From Rhizobacter sp. (GTDB lineage: Bacteria; Pseudomonadota; Gammaproteobacteria; Burkholderiales; Burkholderiaceae_C): a DNA stretch of 16,026 nucleotides. Below the pieces are notes generated by a model. The model worked only from the letters and a program-made list of their open reading frames with translations. It did no database searches and was not told where the DNA came from. Shown here piece after piece: positions 7,490 to 14,535 of the stretch. A program made the translations under genes and the position numbers. The first letter of the stretch is position 1. Each line of letters opens with the position of its first letter. The stretch spans positions 1 to 16,026 of the forward strand of contig JANYFX010000695.1 of the NCBI GenBank assembly GCA_025359585.1, read 5' to 3'.

Positions 7490-7516
7490 GTTGTACGACA
7501 ACTGATGACCGATGAC
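7490..7516 (+). promoter_or_regulatory. Probable GntR operator in the gntR-udh divergent region
   Basis: Bases 7490-7502 form the perfect inverted repeat GTTGT-ACG-ACAAC, a FadR-type TTGTnnnACAA pattern. The element can also be read as GTTGTA followed by three tandem 7-bp YGAYRAC units: CGACAAC (7496-7502), TGATGAC (7503-7509) and CGATGAC (7510-7516). The kdgD element has the same head and two units. Its position between the divergent genes suggests control of both udh and gntR (autoregulation). It overlaps the ATG at 7505, which argues that this ATG is not the real udh start. Confidence 0.72.
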
Positions 7517-7540
7517 AAGCCCCGGCTTTCACTCTACCCG

Positions 7541-8362
7541 ATGCCGAATCCTGCTGTTTCCTGCCCGCGCGTCGCGCGTTTGCTGCTCACCGGCGCCGCC
7601 GGTGGCCTCGGCAAAGAGTTGCGCCCGCGCCTGAAAGCGTATTGCGACGTGCTGCGCCTGAGCGACATTTCCGCCATGGCGCCGGCCGCCGCAGGCGAAG
7701 AGGTGGTCGTCGCAGCGTTGCAAGACGCTGCCGCCGTGCACGAACTGCTGCGCGGCGTGCAGGCGGTCGTGCACCTGGGCGGCGTCTCGGTCGAGGGCCC
7801 GTTCGAGCCGATCCTGCAGGCCAACATCGTCGGCGCCTACAACCTTTACGAAGCGGCGCGAAAGCACGGCGTCAAGCGCATCGTGTTCGCCAGCTCGAAC
7901 CACGTGACCGGTTTCTACCGGCAAGACGAAGTGATCGACGCGCGCATGCCGATGCGCCCCGATGGCCACTACGGCCTCTCAAAGGCCTTCGGTGAAAACC
8001 TGGCGCAGTTCTACTTCGACCGTTACGGCATCGAGACCGTGAGCCTGCGCATCGGCTCATCGTTCCCCGTGCCGGTCGACCGCCGCATGCTCGCCACCTG
8101 GATGAGCTACGACGACCTCGAGCGCCTAGTCGTGGCCGCGCTCGGCGCGCCGGTGGTCGGGCACTCGGTGATCTACGGCATGTCGGACAACAGCACCACG
8201 TGGTGGGACAACACGCCCGCCCGCCACATCGGCTACCGCCCGCAAGACAGCTCCGAGCCGTTCCGCGCCGCGGCCGAAGCGCGCCAGCCGACGATCGATT
8301 CGACCGACCCGGTCGCGCTTTATCAGGGTGGCGGTTTCGTCACCAAAGGCCCTTACGGCTAA
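7541..8362 (+). CDS. udh: Uronate dehydrogenase (NAD-dependent, extended SDR family)
   Basis: A 273-residue cytoplasmic SDR oxidising D-glucuronate or D-galacturonate at C1 to the aldarolactone with NAD+. Motifs: nucleotide-binding TGAAGGLG (17-24), HLGGVSVEGPFEPIL (78-92), NIVGAYNLYEAAR (95-107), FASSNH (116-121), the catalytic YGLSK with Tyr144 and Lys148, and LRIGSSFPVP. HLGG(V/I)SVE and SSNH distinguish characterised uronate dehydrogenases from UDP-sugar epimerases; length fits (about 265-275). Start choice: the ATG at 7541 leaves 13 residues before the LLLTG strand. An in-frame ATG at 7505 would give 285 residues but lies inside the operator-like repeats; neither has a clear Shine-Dalgarno. 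It is the first gene of the plus-strand operon with the TRAP genes. Enzyme identity is strong; the N-terminus is uncertain. Confidence 0.93.
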   Translation: MPNPAVSCPRVARLLLTGAAGGLGKELRPRLKAYCDVLRLSDISAMAPAAAGEEVVVAALQDAAAVHELLRGVQAVVHLGGVSVEGPFEPILQANIVGAYNLYEAARKHGVKRIVFASSNHVTGFYRQDEVIDARMPMRPDGHYGLSKAFGENLAQFYFDRYGIETVSLRIGSSFPVPVDRRMLATWMSYDDLERLVVAALGAPVVGHSVIYGMSDNSTTWWDNTPARHIGYRPQDSSEPFRAAAEARQPTIDSTDPVALYQGGGFVTKGPYG

Positions 8363-8388
8363 CTCAGCCTTCATCCCCGGAGACAACC

Positions 8389-9378
8389 ATGACTTCTTTT
8401 CAACTCAAGACCCTGCCCGGCATGCTCGCGGTCGCCGTGCTGGCGCTCGCCGCGTCGTCGTCGATGGCACGCACCTTCCGCTCGGCCGAAGTCCACGCCA
8501 AGGACTTCCCGACCAATCAGGCCGTGATGTTCATGGGCGAGGAACTCTCGAAAGCCACCGGCGGCAAGGACACGATCAAGATCTTCGGCGACAGCTCGCT
8601 CGGCTCCGAGAAAGACACCGTCGAGCAGGTCAAGATCGGCGCGCTCGACATGGTGCGCGTCAGCTCCGCGTCGTTCCACGGCATCGTGCCCGAGTCGGTG
8701 ATCCCGTCGCTGCCCTTCCTGTTCCGCGACATCGAGCACTTCCGCAAGACCATGTACGGGCCGCAGGGCGACAAGATCCTCGCGGCGTTCGACAAGGCCG
8801 GCTTCATCGGCCTGGCGCTCTACGAAAGCGGCGCGCGTTCGGTCTACTCCAAGAAGCCGATCAAGACCCTGGCCGACATGAAGGGCATGAAGATCCGCGT
8901 GCAGCCGTCCGACCTGATGGTCAGCCTGGCCAGCGCGATGGGTGCCTCGCCCACACCGATGCCGTTCGCCGAGGTCTATACCGGCCTGAAGACCGGCCTC
9001 GTCGACGCGGCCGAGAACAACTACCCGTCGTATGACGAAAGCAAACACTTCGAGTCGGCGCCGGTCTTCTCCGAGACCATGCATGTGATGACGCCCGAGG
9101 TGCTGGTGTTCTCCAAGAAGATCTGGGACACGCTGACCAAGGAAGAGCAGGTCGCGATCCGCGCCGCCGCCAAGGCTTCCGTGCCGTTTTACGTGAAGCT
9201 GTGGGAGCCGCGCGAGGTCGCTGCCAAGGCGGCGGTCGTCAAGGGCGGCGCCAAGATCATTCCGGCGGCCGAGATCGACCGCAAGAGCTTCGTCGAGGCC
9301 GAGAAGCCGGTCTGGGACAAGTTCGCCACCACGCCGGAGCTGAAGGCGCTCGTCACCGACATCACGAACGCCAAGTGA
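8389..9378 (+). CDS. dctP: TRAP transporter substrate-binding protein, DctP family, probable hexuronate binder
   Basis: A 329-residue periplasmic receptor. Signal peptide about 1-27 (MTSFQLK, hydrophobic stretch, SSSMA). DctP-family motifs: FGDSSLGSEKDTVEQVKIGALDM (66-88), ESGARSVYS with Arg150, the GMKIRVQPSDL segment with the conserved carboxylate-binding Arg170, MPFAEVYTGLKTGLVDAAENN (about 195-215), and SETMHVMTPEVLVFSKKIW. It captures an organic acid and hands it to the DctQM permease. Within an operon with uronate dehydrogenase the ligand is most likely glucuronate or galacturonate (inferred). A good ribosome-binding site (GGAG) lies seven bases before the ATG. The gap from the udh stop is 26 bases, so co-transcription is likely. 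Confidence 0.95.
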   Translation: MTSFQLKTLPGMLAVAVLALAASSSMARTFRSAEVHAKDFPTNQAVMFMGEELSKATGGKDTIKIFGDSSLGSEKDTVEQVKIGALDMVRVSSASFHGIVPESVIPSLPFLFRDIEHFRKTMYGPQGDKILAAFDKAGFIGLALYESGARSVYSKKPIKTLADMKGMKIRVQPSDLMVSLASAMGASPTPMPFAEVYTGLKTGLVDAAENNYPSYDESKHFESAPVFSETMHVMTPEVLVFSKKIWDTLTKEEQVAIRAAAKASVPFYVKLWEPREVAAKAAVVKGGAKIIPAAEIDRKSFVEAEKPVWDKFATTPELKALVTDITNAK

Positions 9379-9399
9379 CCTGACGGCGGAAGCGTTGCG

Positions 9400-9894
9400 A
9401 TGAACCTGCTGACTGCGGTCAACTCGCGGCTGTCGCGCTGGGCGATGTACATCGCCTGCGCCTGCCTGCTCGGTCTGCTCAGCGTCGTCGTGTACGGCGT
9501 CGTGCTGCGCTACGTGTTCAACAACGCGCCGCCGTACGTCGAGCAGGTGGCGCTGCTGCTCGTGATCTCGGTGGCGATGTTCGGCGCCGCCGCCGGCGTG
9601 CGCGACGCCGGCCACATCGGGCTGGACTCGCTGGTGGCGATCTTGTCCACGCGGGTGCAGTTCTGGTGCAGCCTCGTCGTCTTCGTGCTCAGCATCGTCT
9701 TCGGCCTGGCGCTGATGGCGGGCAGTGTCGAGATGGCGATCTCGACCTATGCCAGCACGATCCCGACGCTCGGCCTCTCAGAGGCTTGGCGCTACCTGCC
9801 GGTCGTGCTCGGCGGCATCCTGATCGCCGTGTTCTCCATCGAACACCTGATCGCTCGGCTCCAAGGCACCAAGGTGATTCGCTCATGGCACTGA
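9400..9894 (+). CDS. dctQ: TRAP transporter small membrane subunit, DctQ family
   Basis: A 164-residue inner-membrane protein with four hydrophobic segments at about 14-37, 47-65, 86-108 and 131-150, the DctQ topology. The LRYVFNNAPPYVEQVALLLV stretch (36-55) and the following segment with RDAGHIGLDSL (68-78) match the family's R-x-V-F-x(n)-E pattern and post-TM2 G-H-I motif. It pairs with DctM to form the sodium-coupled permease that accepts substrate from DctP. It starts 21 bases after dctP, and its last 10 bases overlap dctM, indicating translational coupling. Confidence 0.93.
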   Translation: MNLLTAVNSRLSRWAMYIACACLLGLLSVVVYGVVLRYVFNNAPPYVEQVALLLVISVAMFGAAAGVRDAGHIGLDSLVAILSTRVQFWCSLVVFVLSIVFGLALMAGSVEMAISTYASTIPTLGLSEAWRYLPVVLGGILIAVFSIEHLIARLQGTKVIRSWH

Positions 9895-11237
9895 CCGTTC
9901 TCTGTCTGGGGTTCGTCCTCCTGCTGATCCTGGGCGTGCCGGTCGCGTTCGCGATCGGCCTGGCGTGCCTCGCGACCTTCGCGGTCGAAGGCCTGCCGTT
10001 CGAGACCGCGATCCAGATGATGGTCTCGGGCATGAACGTGTTCTCGTTCCTCGCCATCCCGTTCTTCATCTTCTCGGGCGAGCTGATGCTGCACGGCGGC
10101 ATCGCCGACAAGATCGTCGACTTCGCGCGCAGCCTGGTCGGGCACTGGAAGGGCGGCCTCGGCCTGGCCAACGTGGTCGCGTCGACGCTGTTCGGCGGCG
10201 TCTCCGGCTCGCCGGTGGCCGACACGTCGGCGATGGGCGGCGTGATGATCCCGATCATGAAGCGCGAGGGCTACAGCGCGGCGTACGCCGTCAACGTGAC
10301 GACGCACGCGTCGCTCTCCGGCGCGCTGATGCCGACCTCGCACAACATGATCATCTATGCCTTCGCCGCGCAAGCCGCGACCGGCATGATCGGCACGCAC
10401 GTGATCAAGGGCGTGTCGATCGGCGACCTGATGTTCGCGGGCCTGATCCCGGTGTTCTGGATCATGGTGTGCATGCTCGTCGCCGCCTACTGGCAGGCCG
10501 CGAAGTACGGTTACCCGAAAAGCGTCGACGGCAAGACCATGGTGCAGCGCTTCCCGGGCTGGGCCGCGGTGCTGCAGGCCTTCATCGCCTCGCTGCCGGG
10601 GCTGGGCGTGATCGCGATCATCCTGGTCTGCGTGATGGAGGGCATCACGACTGCGACAGAGGCCGCGGCCATCGCGGTCACGTATTCGCTGCTGCTGACG
10701 GTGGTGGTTTACCGCACCATGACGCGCGTGAACCTGATGAAGTCGCTGGCGCGCGCCTCGAAGACCACCGGCGTGATCCTGCTGCTGATCGGCGTGTCGA
10801 ACATGCTGCGCTACCAGATGGCCTACCTCGAGATCCCCGACGCGATCGAGGCTGCGCTGCTGACCGCCACCACCACGCCGTGGGTCATGCTGCTCTACAT
10901 CAATATCATCCAGATCATCCTCGGCATCTTTCTCGACATGGCGGCGCACATCCTGATCACGACGCCGCTGTTCCTGCCGCTGGCGATCCAGATGGGCGTG
11001 GGCCCGGTGCAGTTCGGCATGATGCTGCTGCTGAACTGCGCGCTCGGCCTCGTGCACCCGCCAGTCGGCACGGTGCAGTTCGTCGGTTGTGCGATCGGCA
11101 ACATTTCGATCGGCGAGGCCACCAAGACCGCGTGGCCCTACTACCTCGCGATCTTCATCGCGATCACGCTGGTGACCTACGTGCCGGCCTTCTCGACCTG
11201 GCTGCCCACCCTGATCACCGGCCACGTGGTGCTCTGA
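9885..11237 (+). CDS. dctM: TRAP transporter large permease, DctM family
   Basis: A 450-residue polytopic inner-membrane protein, the ion-coupled translocation subunit of the TRAP system. Characteristic stretches are PFFIFSGELMLHGGIADKIV (about 60-79), STLFGGVSGSPVADTSAMGG (about 101-120), ASLSGALMPTSHNMIIYAF, and near the end LGIFLDMAAHILITTPLFLP and ALGLVHPPVGTVQF. About a dozen hydrophobic segments run through the protein. The ATG at 9885 lies inside the end of dctQ (10-base overlap); the frame's upstream extension is a shadow of dctQ. The protein is a little longer than the usual ~425 residues, mainly in the middle loop around YWQAAKYGYPKSVDGKTMVQ. Substrate specificity is set by DctP and the operon, pointing to hexuronates. 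Confidence 0.95.
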   Translation: MALTVLCLGFVLLLILGVPVAFAIGLACLATFAVEGLPFETAIQMMVSGMNVFSFLAIPFFIFSGELMLHGGIADKIVDFARSLVGHWKGGLGLANVVASTLFGGVSGSPVADTSAMGGVMIPIMKREGYSAAYAVNVTTHASLSGALMPTSHNMIIYAFAAQAATGMIGTHVIKGVSIGDLMFAGLIPVFWIMVCMLVAAYWQAAKYGYPKSVDGKTMVQRFPGWAAVLQAFIASLPGLGVIAIILVCVMEGITTATEAAAIAVTYSLLLTVVVYRTMTRVNLMKSLARASKTTGVILLLIGVSNMLRYQMAYLEIPDAIEAALLTATTTPWVMLLYINIIQIILGIFLDMAAHILITTPLFLPLAIQMGVGPVQFGMMLLLNCALGLVHPPVGTVQFVGCAIGNISIGEATKTAWPYYLAIFIAITLVTYVPAFSTWLPTLITGHVVL

Positions 11238-11250
11238 GAGGGCCGGCACT

Positions 11251-12270
11251 GTGCCTTCGCCGCACTGCGCGGTCTATGTGTCGAACGCCGAGAGCGGCGA
11301 CATCCATGTGCTGCAGTTCGACCCGGCGAGCGGCGCACTGACGACGGTGCAGCGGGTCGAGATCGGTGGGACCGTGATGCCGCTCGCGCTCAGCCCGGAC
11401 CGGCGTGTGCTCCACGCGGCGCGCCGTTCCGAGCCGCACGCGGTCTTGAGCTTCGCGGTCGATGCGAACAGCGGTGCACTCTCGCGGCTCGGTGAAGCGC
11501 CGCTGCCGCACAGCATGGCGTACATCGCCACCGACCGCAGCGGGCGCTGGCTGCTCAGCGCTTCGTATGGCGGGAACCTCGTGGCGGTCAGCCCGATCGG
11601 CGCCGACGGCGTGGCGCAGGCAGCCACGCAAACCGTTCCGACCGGGCCGAACGCGCACTCGATCGTCACCGACCCGTCGAACAGTTTTGTCTTTGCCACC
11701 AACCTCGGCGCCGGGGTCGTGCTGCAGTTGCGCTTCGACGCCACCACCGGCCAGCTCACGCCGAACGAGTTGCCGAGCATCGCGGTGCGCGCCGGTGCCG
11801 GGCCGCGCCACCTGGCGTGGCACCCCGACGGCCGCGTGCTCTACCTCCTCAACGAGCTCGACGCATCGATCGACGTGTTCGCGTTCAGCGCCGGGCTCGG
11901 CACGCTCGCGCACCTGCAGACCGTGGCCAGCCTGCCGAGCAGCTTCAGCGGCACGCCCTGGGCCGCCGACCTTCACCTCACGCCCGACCGGCGTTTTCTC
12001 TACAGCAGCGATCGGCGCTCGAACCTGCTTTCGGCCTTCTCGGTCGAGCCCGCGAGCGGCCGGCTGAGCCTGATCGGCCACACGCCGGCTCCGACCGAGC
12101 CGCGTGGTTTCAACATCACGCCCGATGGCCGTTGGCTGATCGCGGCGGGCCAGGCTTCGCACCGCGTCGGCGTCTACCGCATCGACCCGCGGAACGGCGC
12201 GCTCGAGGCCTTGAACGAGCACGCCGTGGGCCGCGGACCGAACTGGATCGAGACGGTCCAACTGACCTGA
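11251..12270 (+). CDS. Beta-propeller lactonase (6-phosphogluconolactonase/Pgl family), probable aldarolactonase
   Basis: A 339-residue protein of the seven-bladed propeller lactonase family (YbhE/Pgl-like, PF10282 type), not the SMP-30/gluconolactonase type. Repeated blade signatures are visible: YVSNAESGDIHVLQFDPASG near the start, SPDRRVLHAA, DRSGRWLLSASYGGN (about 90-104), GPNAHSIVTDPSNSFVFATN (about 131-150), GPRHLAWHPDGRVLYLLNEL (about 184-203), LHLTPDRRFLYSSDR, and TEPRGFNITPDGRWLIAAGQ. It starts with GTG at 11251, 13 bases after the dctM stop, preceded by GAGAGG. Last in an operon with uronate dehydrogenase, it most probably hydrolyses the glucaro- or galactarolactone made by Udh to the open aldarate. 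Hexuronate lactonases of this family (called UxuL, from memory) have been described. Family certain, substrate inferred. Confidence 0.92.
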   Translation: MPSPHCAVYVSNAESGDIHVLQFDPASGALTTVQRVEIGGTVMPLALSPDRRVLHAARRSEPHAVLSFAVDANSGALSRLGEAPLPHSMAYIATDRSGRWLLSASYGGNLVAVSPIGADGVAQAATQTVPTGPNAHSIVTDPSNSFVFATNLGAGVVLQLRFDATTGQLTPNELPSIAVRAGAGPRHLAWHPDGRVLYLLNELDASIDVFAFSAGLGTLAHLQTVASLPSSFSGTPWAADLHLTPDRRFLYSSDRRSNLLSAFSVEPASGRLSLIGHTPAPTEPRGFNITPDGRWLIAAGQASHRVGVYRIDPRNGALEALNEHAVGRGPNWIETVQLT

Positions 12271-12333
12271 GCCGCGCGTAGGACGCGGCCGACACCGTGT
12301 TGCGCCTTCGGCCGGTGGCCGCGCCAACGCGGC
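12271..12333. terminator. Paired GCCGCG/CGCGGC hairpins after the lactonase gene
   Basis: Immediately after the lactonase stop, GCCGCG (12271-12276) pairs with CGCGGC (12284-12289) across a 7-base loop. Thirty bases on, the same arms recur as GCCGCG (12318-12323) and CGCGGC (12328-12333) with a CCAA loop. A further small stem, CGGCC-GGT-GGCCG, lies between them and overlaps the second hairpin. No U-run follows either stem, so it is not a textbook intrinsic terminator. It could end or attenuate the uronate operon or stabilise its 3' end. Exchange of arms between the two hairpins is possible. Confidence 0.45.
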
Positions 12334-12371
12334 AACATTAAGGTGGAGGCTCTTGCAACCAAGGGGTCTTC

Positions 12372-12698
12372 ATGAACCACGCCAAACTCATTCTGGCCGC
12401 CGCACTGGTCGGCCTTTCTTCTGCCGCGATGGCCGACATCGACACCGACCGTGATCAGCGCATGAACAGCGCGCTCGAGAACTACCGCAGCAGCGACGCT
12501 GCCGCGAAAAACCCGGAACCGGGCCCGTTCGCCCGCGCCGAAGAAGCGACCAGGCGTGGCGCACGCAAGGCCGGCCACGCGATCAAGCATGGCGCCCAGC
12601 GCGCCGGCCAGGGCATCGCGACCGGTGTCGAAAAGACCGGCGACGCGCTGCGCCGCACCGGCGAGAAGATCAAGGAATCGACGACACCGGCAAACTGA
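12372..12698 (+). CDS. Small exported basic amphipathic-helix protein, unknown function
   Basis: A 108-residue protein not assigned to a named family. A clear signal peptide (about 1-21: MNHAKLILAAALVGLSSAAMA) would release a mature protein of about 87 residues beginning DIDTDRDQ. Residues about 55-104 are rich in Lys, Arg, Ala, Gly and Glu with a quasi-repeat (RRGARKAGHAIKHGAQRAGQ, then GIATGVEKTGDALRRTGEKI), predicted to form a long amphipathic helix like LEA or apolipoprotein repeats. There is no cysteine in the mature part and no lipobox. It has a modest purine-rich ribosome-binding site (AAGGGG). Its last 29 bases overlap the convergent histidine kinase gene tail to tail. An envelope-stress or periplasmic coat role is only a guess. 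Confidence 0.75.
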   Translation: MNHAKLILAAALVGLSSAAMADIDTDRDQRMNSALENYRSSDAAAKNPEPGPFARAEEATRRGARKAGHAIKHGAQRAGQGIATGVEKTGDALRRTGEKIKESTTPAN

Positions 12699-14535
12699 CG
12701 GTGTCGCGCAGCGGCACACGCAGGCTCACGCGCGTGCCGCCGCTGCTGAAGACAACATCGAGCGAACCTCCGAGGCGCTGGGCACGCGAACGCATGTTGG
12801 CCTGACCGCGGCCGCGGCTGCCGGCGGCAGGTTCGGTCGAGGTGGCGCCGCGGCCGTTGTCGGCAATCTCCAGCGTCAGCATGTCGCCCTCGTGGGCGAG
12901 ATGCACCGCCACCAACTGCGCCTGGGCGTGCTTGAGCACGTTGGTCAATGCTTCCTGCGCGATGTGCAGGATTTGCAGCGCGTCGTGTGCTGCGATCGTG
13001 AGCACCGCGTCGGGCAGTTCCACGCGCCAATCGGTGGCGAGCCCGGCCTCGCTCAGCCGCGCGTCCCAGCGGAAGTGGAAGTTGCCGAAGGCGGTGCGAA
13101 AGTCCTGGTCCTCCGAGGCCAGCGCCTCGATCGAGACGCGCATCTGGTCGATCGCGCCCCGCAGCGTGTCGGTCATCGCCGTGGCATCGAGTGCGCCGCG
13201 CTCGGCACGCGACAGCGAGGTGAAGAGCTGCGAGCCCAACCCGTCGTGCAGGTCACGCATGATGCGCTGGCGTTCGTCGGTCGCGGCCTGTTCGCGCTGC
13301 AAGGTGGCGATGCGCTCGTAACTCGCGGCGATCTCTAGCTCGCGTTGTTTCACGCGTGCTTCGAGCGTGCGGTTGGCGGCCTCGACGGCGCCGAGCGTGC
13401 CGACGAAGCGCATCGCCAGCAACACCCCCATCACCACCAGCAACAGGTTGGCGGCGTGGTGCAGCAGGAAGTAGCGCTCTTGTGACCAGTTCGGCAGCAG
13501 CGCTTCGATCAGCGGCGAGCTCGACGCCACGAGCTGGTCGTGCAGCCCTGCAACGAAAGCGAGCGCCACAGCCACCGCGATCGACAGCGTCGCCGCGCTG
13601 CGCTGGCGCCAGGCCGCGGCGAAGGCGACCACCGCCAGGCCCAGGCCGATCGGCGCGAGCCCGGCCACCCACCAGCGGCCCGCAAAGTTTTCGCCGCCGA
13701 TCAGGTAGGCCAGCGGGCCGAGCGCCCAGTAGCCGAGCAAGCCGCGCGTGACCGCCACGCGTGACCAGCCCGCCAGGCCGAGCGTGAACAGCGCCATCAC
13801 GATCACGAAGCCGCCGGTGCTGACGAAGTACAACAGGCGCCAGGCGTCCCACAGCGCCGGGTTCATCGTGTCGAACAGGAAGGTCGTGGTGCGCAGCGCC
13901 CACAACAAGGTGGCCAGACCGAACAGGCCGTAGAGCACCTCGTCGCGGCGACGCCACCAGATCAGCAGCACCAGCATGCCGACGACCGCGCCGGTGATCA
14001 CGGTGACGACCGGCACGGTGCGTACGAAGAACAGGCGGCGGTCGAAGGCCGGCTGAAGCGCGGCTTGCGGCCCGAGCACGAGGCGCGGCAGCAGCGTCTC
14101 GTCCATCTGGTGCGCCGCCACGGCGCGCAGCAGCAGCACGTTGCCTTGCGGACGCAGCGCGGCAGCGGGCAGCGGCAGCAGCAGCGGCCGTTCCCAGCGC
14201 ACGCGCAGCGTGGGCGAGTTCTGCGGCACCTCGCCCGCCAGTTCGCCGTTCAGCCAGACGCGGCCGCCGCCGTAGAGGTAGGGCAGGTAGAGCATCCAGA
14301 AGCCGTCGGCGGCATCGGCATCGAAGTGCACGCGGTACCAGGCCACGTCGGCCTGCTGCGTGTCGGCAAGCGCCACCACTTTCCAGCGCGGGTCGTCGGG
14401 CGCGGGCGCGTCGGTCTGGGCCGAGGTGATCACCTCGGCTTGCATCGGCTCGACCGGCGCTGCCTGCGCCGCACCGAGCCGGGCGGCGAAGGACAGCGCG
14501 GCGAGACTACAGCAGGCCCATCTGGCCAGCTTCAT
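12670..14535 (-). CDS. NarL-type sensor histidine kinase with 7TM region and periplasmic sugar-binding-like domain
   Basis: A 621-residue membrane kinase. Signal peptide about 1-26. A periplasmic beta-sandwich at about 45-160 (AWYRVHFD, LYLPYLYGGGRVWLNGELAG, then ALRPQGNVLLLRA) resembles the jelly-roll N-terminal domain of glycoside hydrolases and 7TMR-DISM extracellular domains. About seven hydrophobic segments span 173-377. A coiled coil (about 383-417) leads to the HisKA_3 helix with phospho-acceptor His430 in DERQRIMRDLHDGLGSQL. The HATPase_c domain shows an N-box-like HIAQEALTNVLKHA (524-537), DNGRG (559-563) and GRGQANMRSRAQRLGG (575-590). It is predicted to phosphorylate the response regulator whose gene precedes and overlaps it by 29 bases. 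Kinase assignment is certain; the ligand is unknown, though the domain type and the nearby uronate locus make a carbohydrate worth testing. Confidence 0.92.
   Translation of the reverse strand: MKLARWACCSLAALSFAARLGAAQAAPVEPMQAEVITSAQTDAPAPDDPRWKVVALADTQQADVAWYRVHFDADAADGFWMLYLPYLYGGGRVWLNGELAGEVPQNSPTLRVRWERPLLLPLPAAALRPQGNVLLLRAVAAHQMDETLLPRLVLGPQAALQPAFDRRLFFVRTVPVVTVITGAVVGMLVLLIWWRRRDEVLYGLFGLATLLWALRTTTFLFDTMNPALWDAWRLLYFVSTGGFVIVMALFTLGLAGWSRVAVTRGLLGYWALGPLAYLIGGENFAGRWWVAGLAPIGLGLAVVAFAAAWRQRSAATLSIAVAVALAFVAGLHDQLVASSSPLIEALLPNWSQERYFLLHHAANLLLVVMGVLLAMRFVGTLGAVEAANRTLEARVKQRELEIAASYERIATLQREQAATDERQRIMRDLHDGLGSQLFTSLSRAERGALDATAMTDTLRGAIDQMRVSIEALASEDQDFRTAFGNFHFRWDARLSEAGLATDWRVELPDAVLTIAAHDALQILHIAQEALTNVLKHAQAQLVAVHLAHEGDMLTLEIADNGRGATSTEPAAGSRGRGQANMRSRAQRLGGSLDVVFSSGGTRVSLRVPLRDTVSLPVSSIP

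Noticed and set aside
6749..7540. N-terminal extension of the udh frame running back across the gntR gene
   Set aside because: The extension is antisense to gntR and crosses the promoter and operator; homology to uronate dehydrogenases begins only after about 7541.
8371..9615. Minus-strand 414-codon frame opposite the DctP gene
   Set aside because: Asp/His/Arg-rich shadow sequence without motifs; spans a gene boundary of the plus-strand operon.
9792..11249. Minus-strand 485-codon frame opposite the DctM gene
   Set aside because: Consists almost only of His, Asp, Arg and Gln; complement of hydrophobic codons of DctM.
11215..12327. Minus-strand 370-codon frame opposite the lactonase
   Set aside because: Shadow of GC-biased coding sequence; no recognisable domain and no ribosome-binding site.
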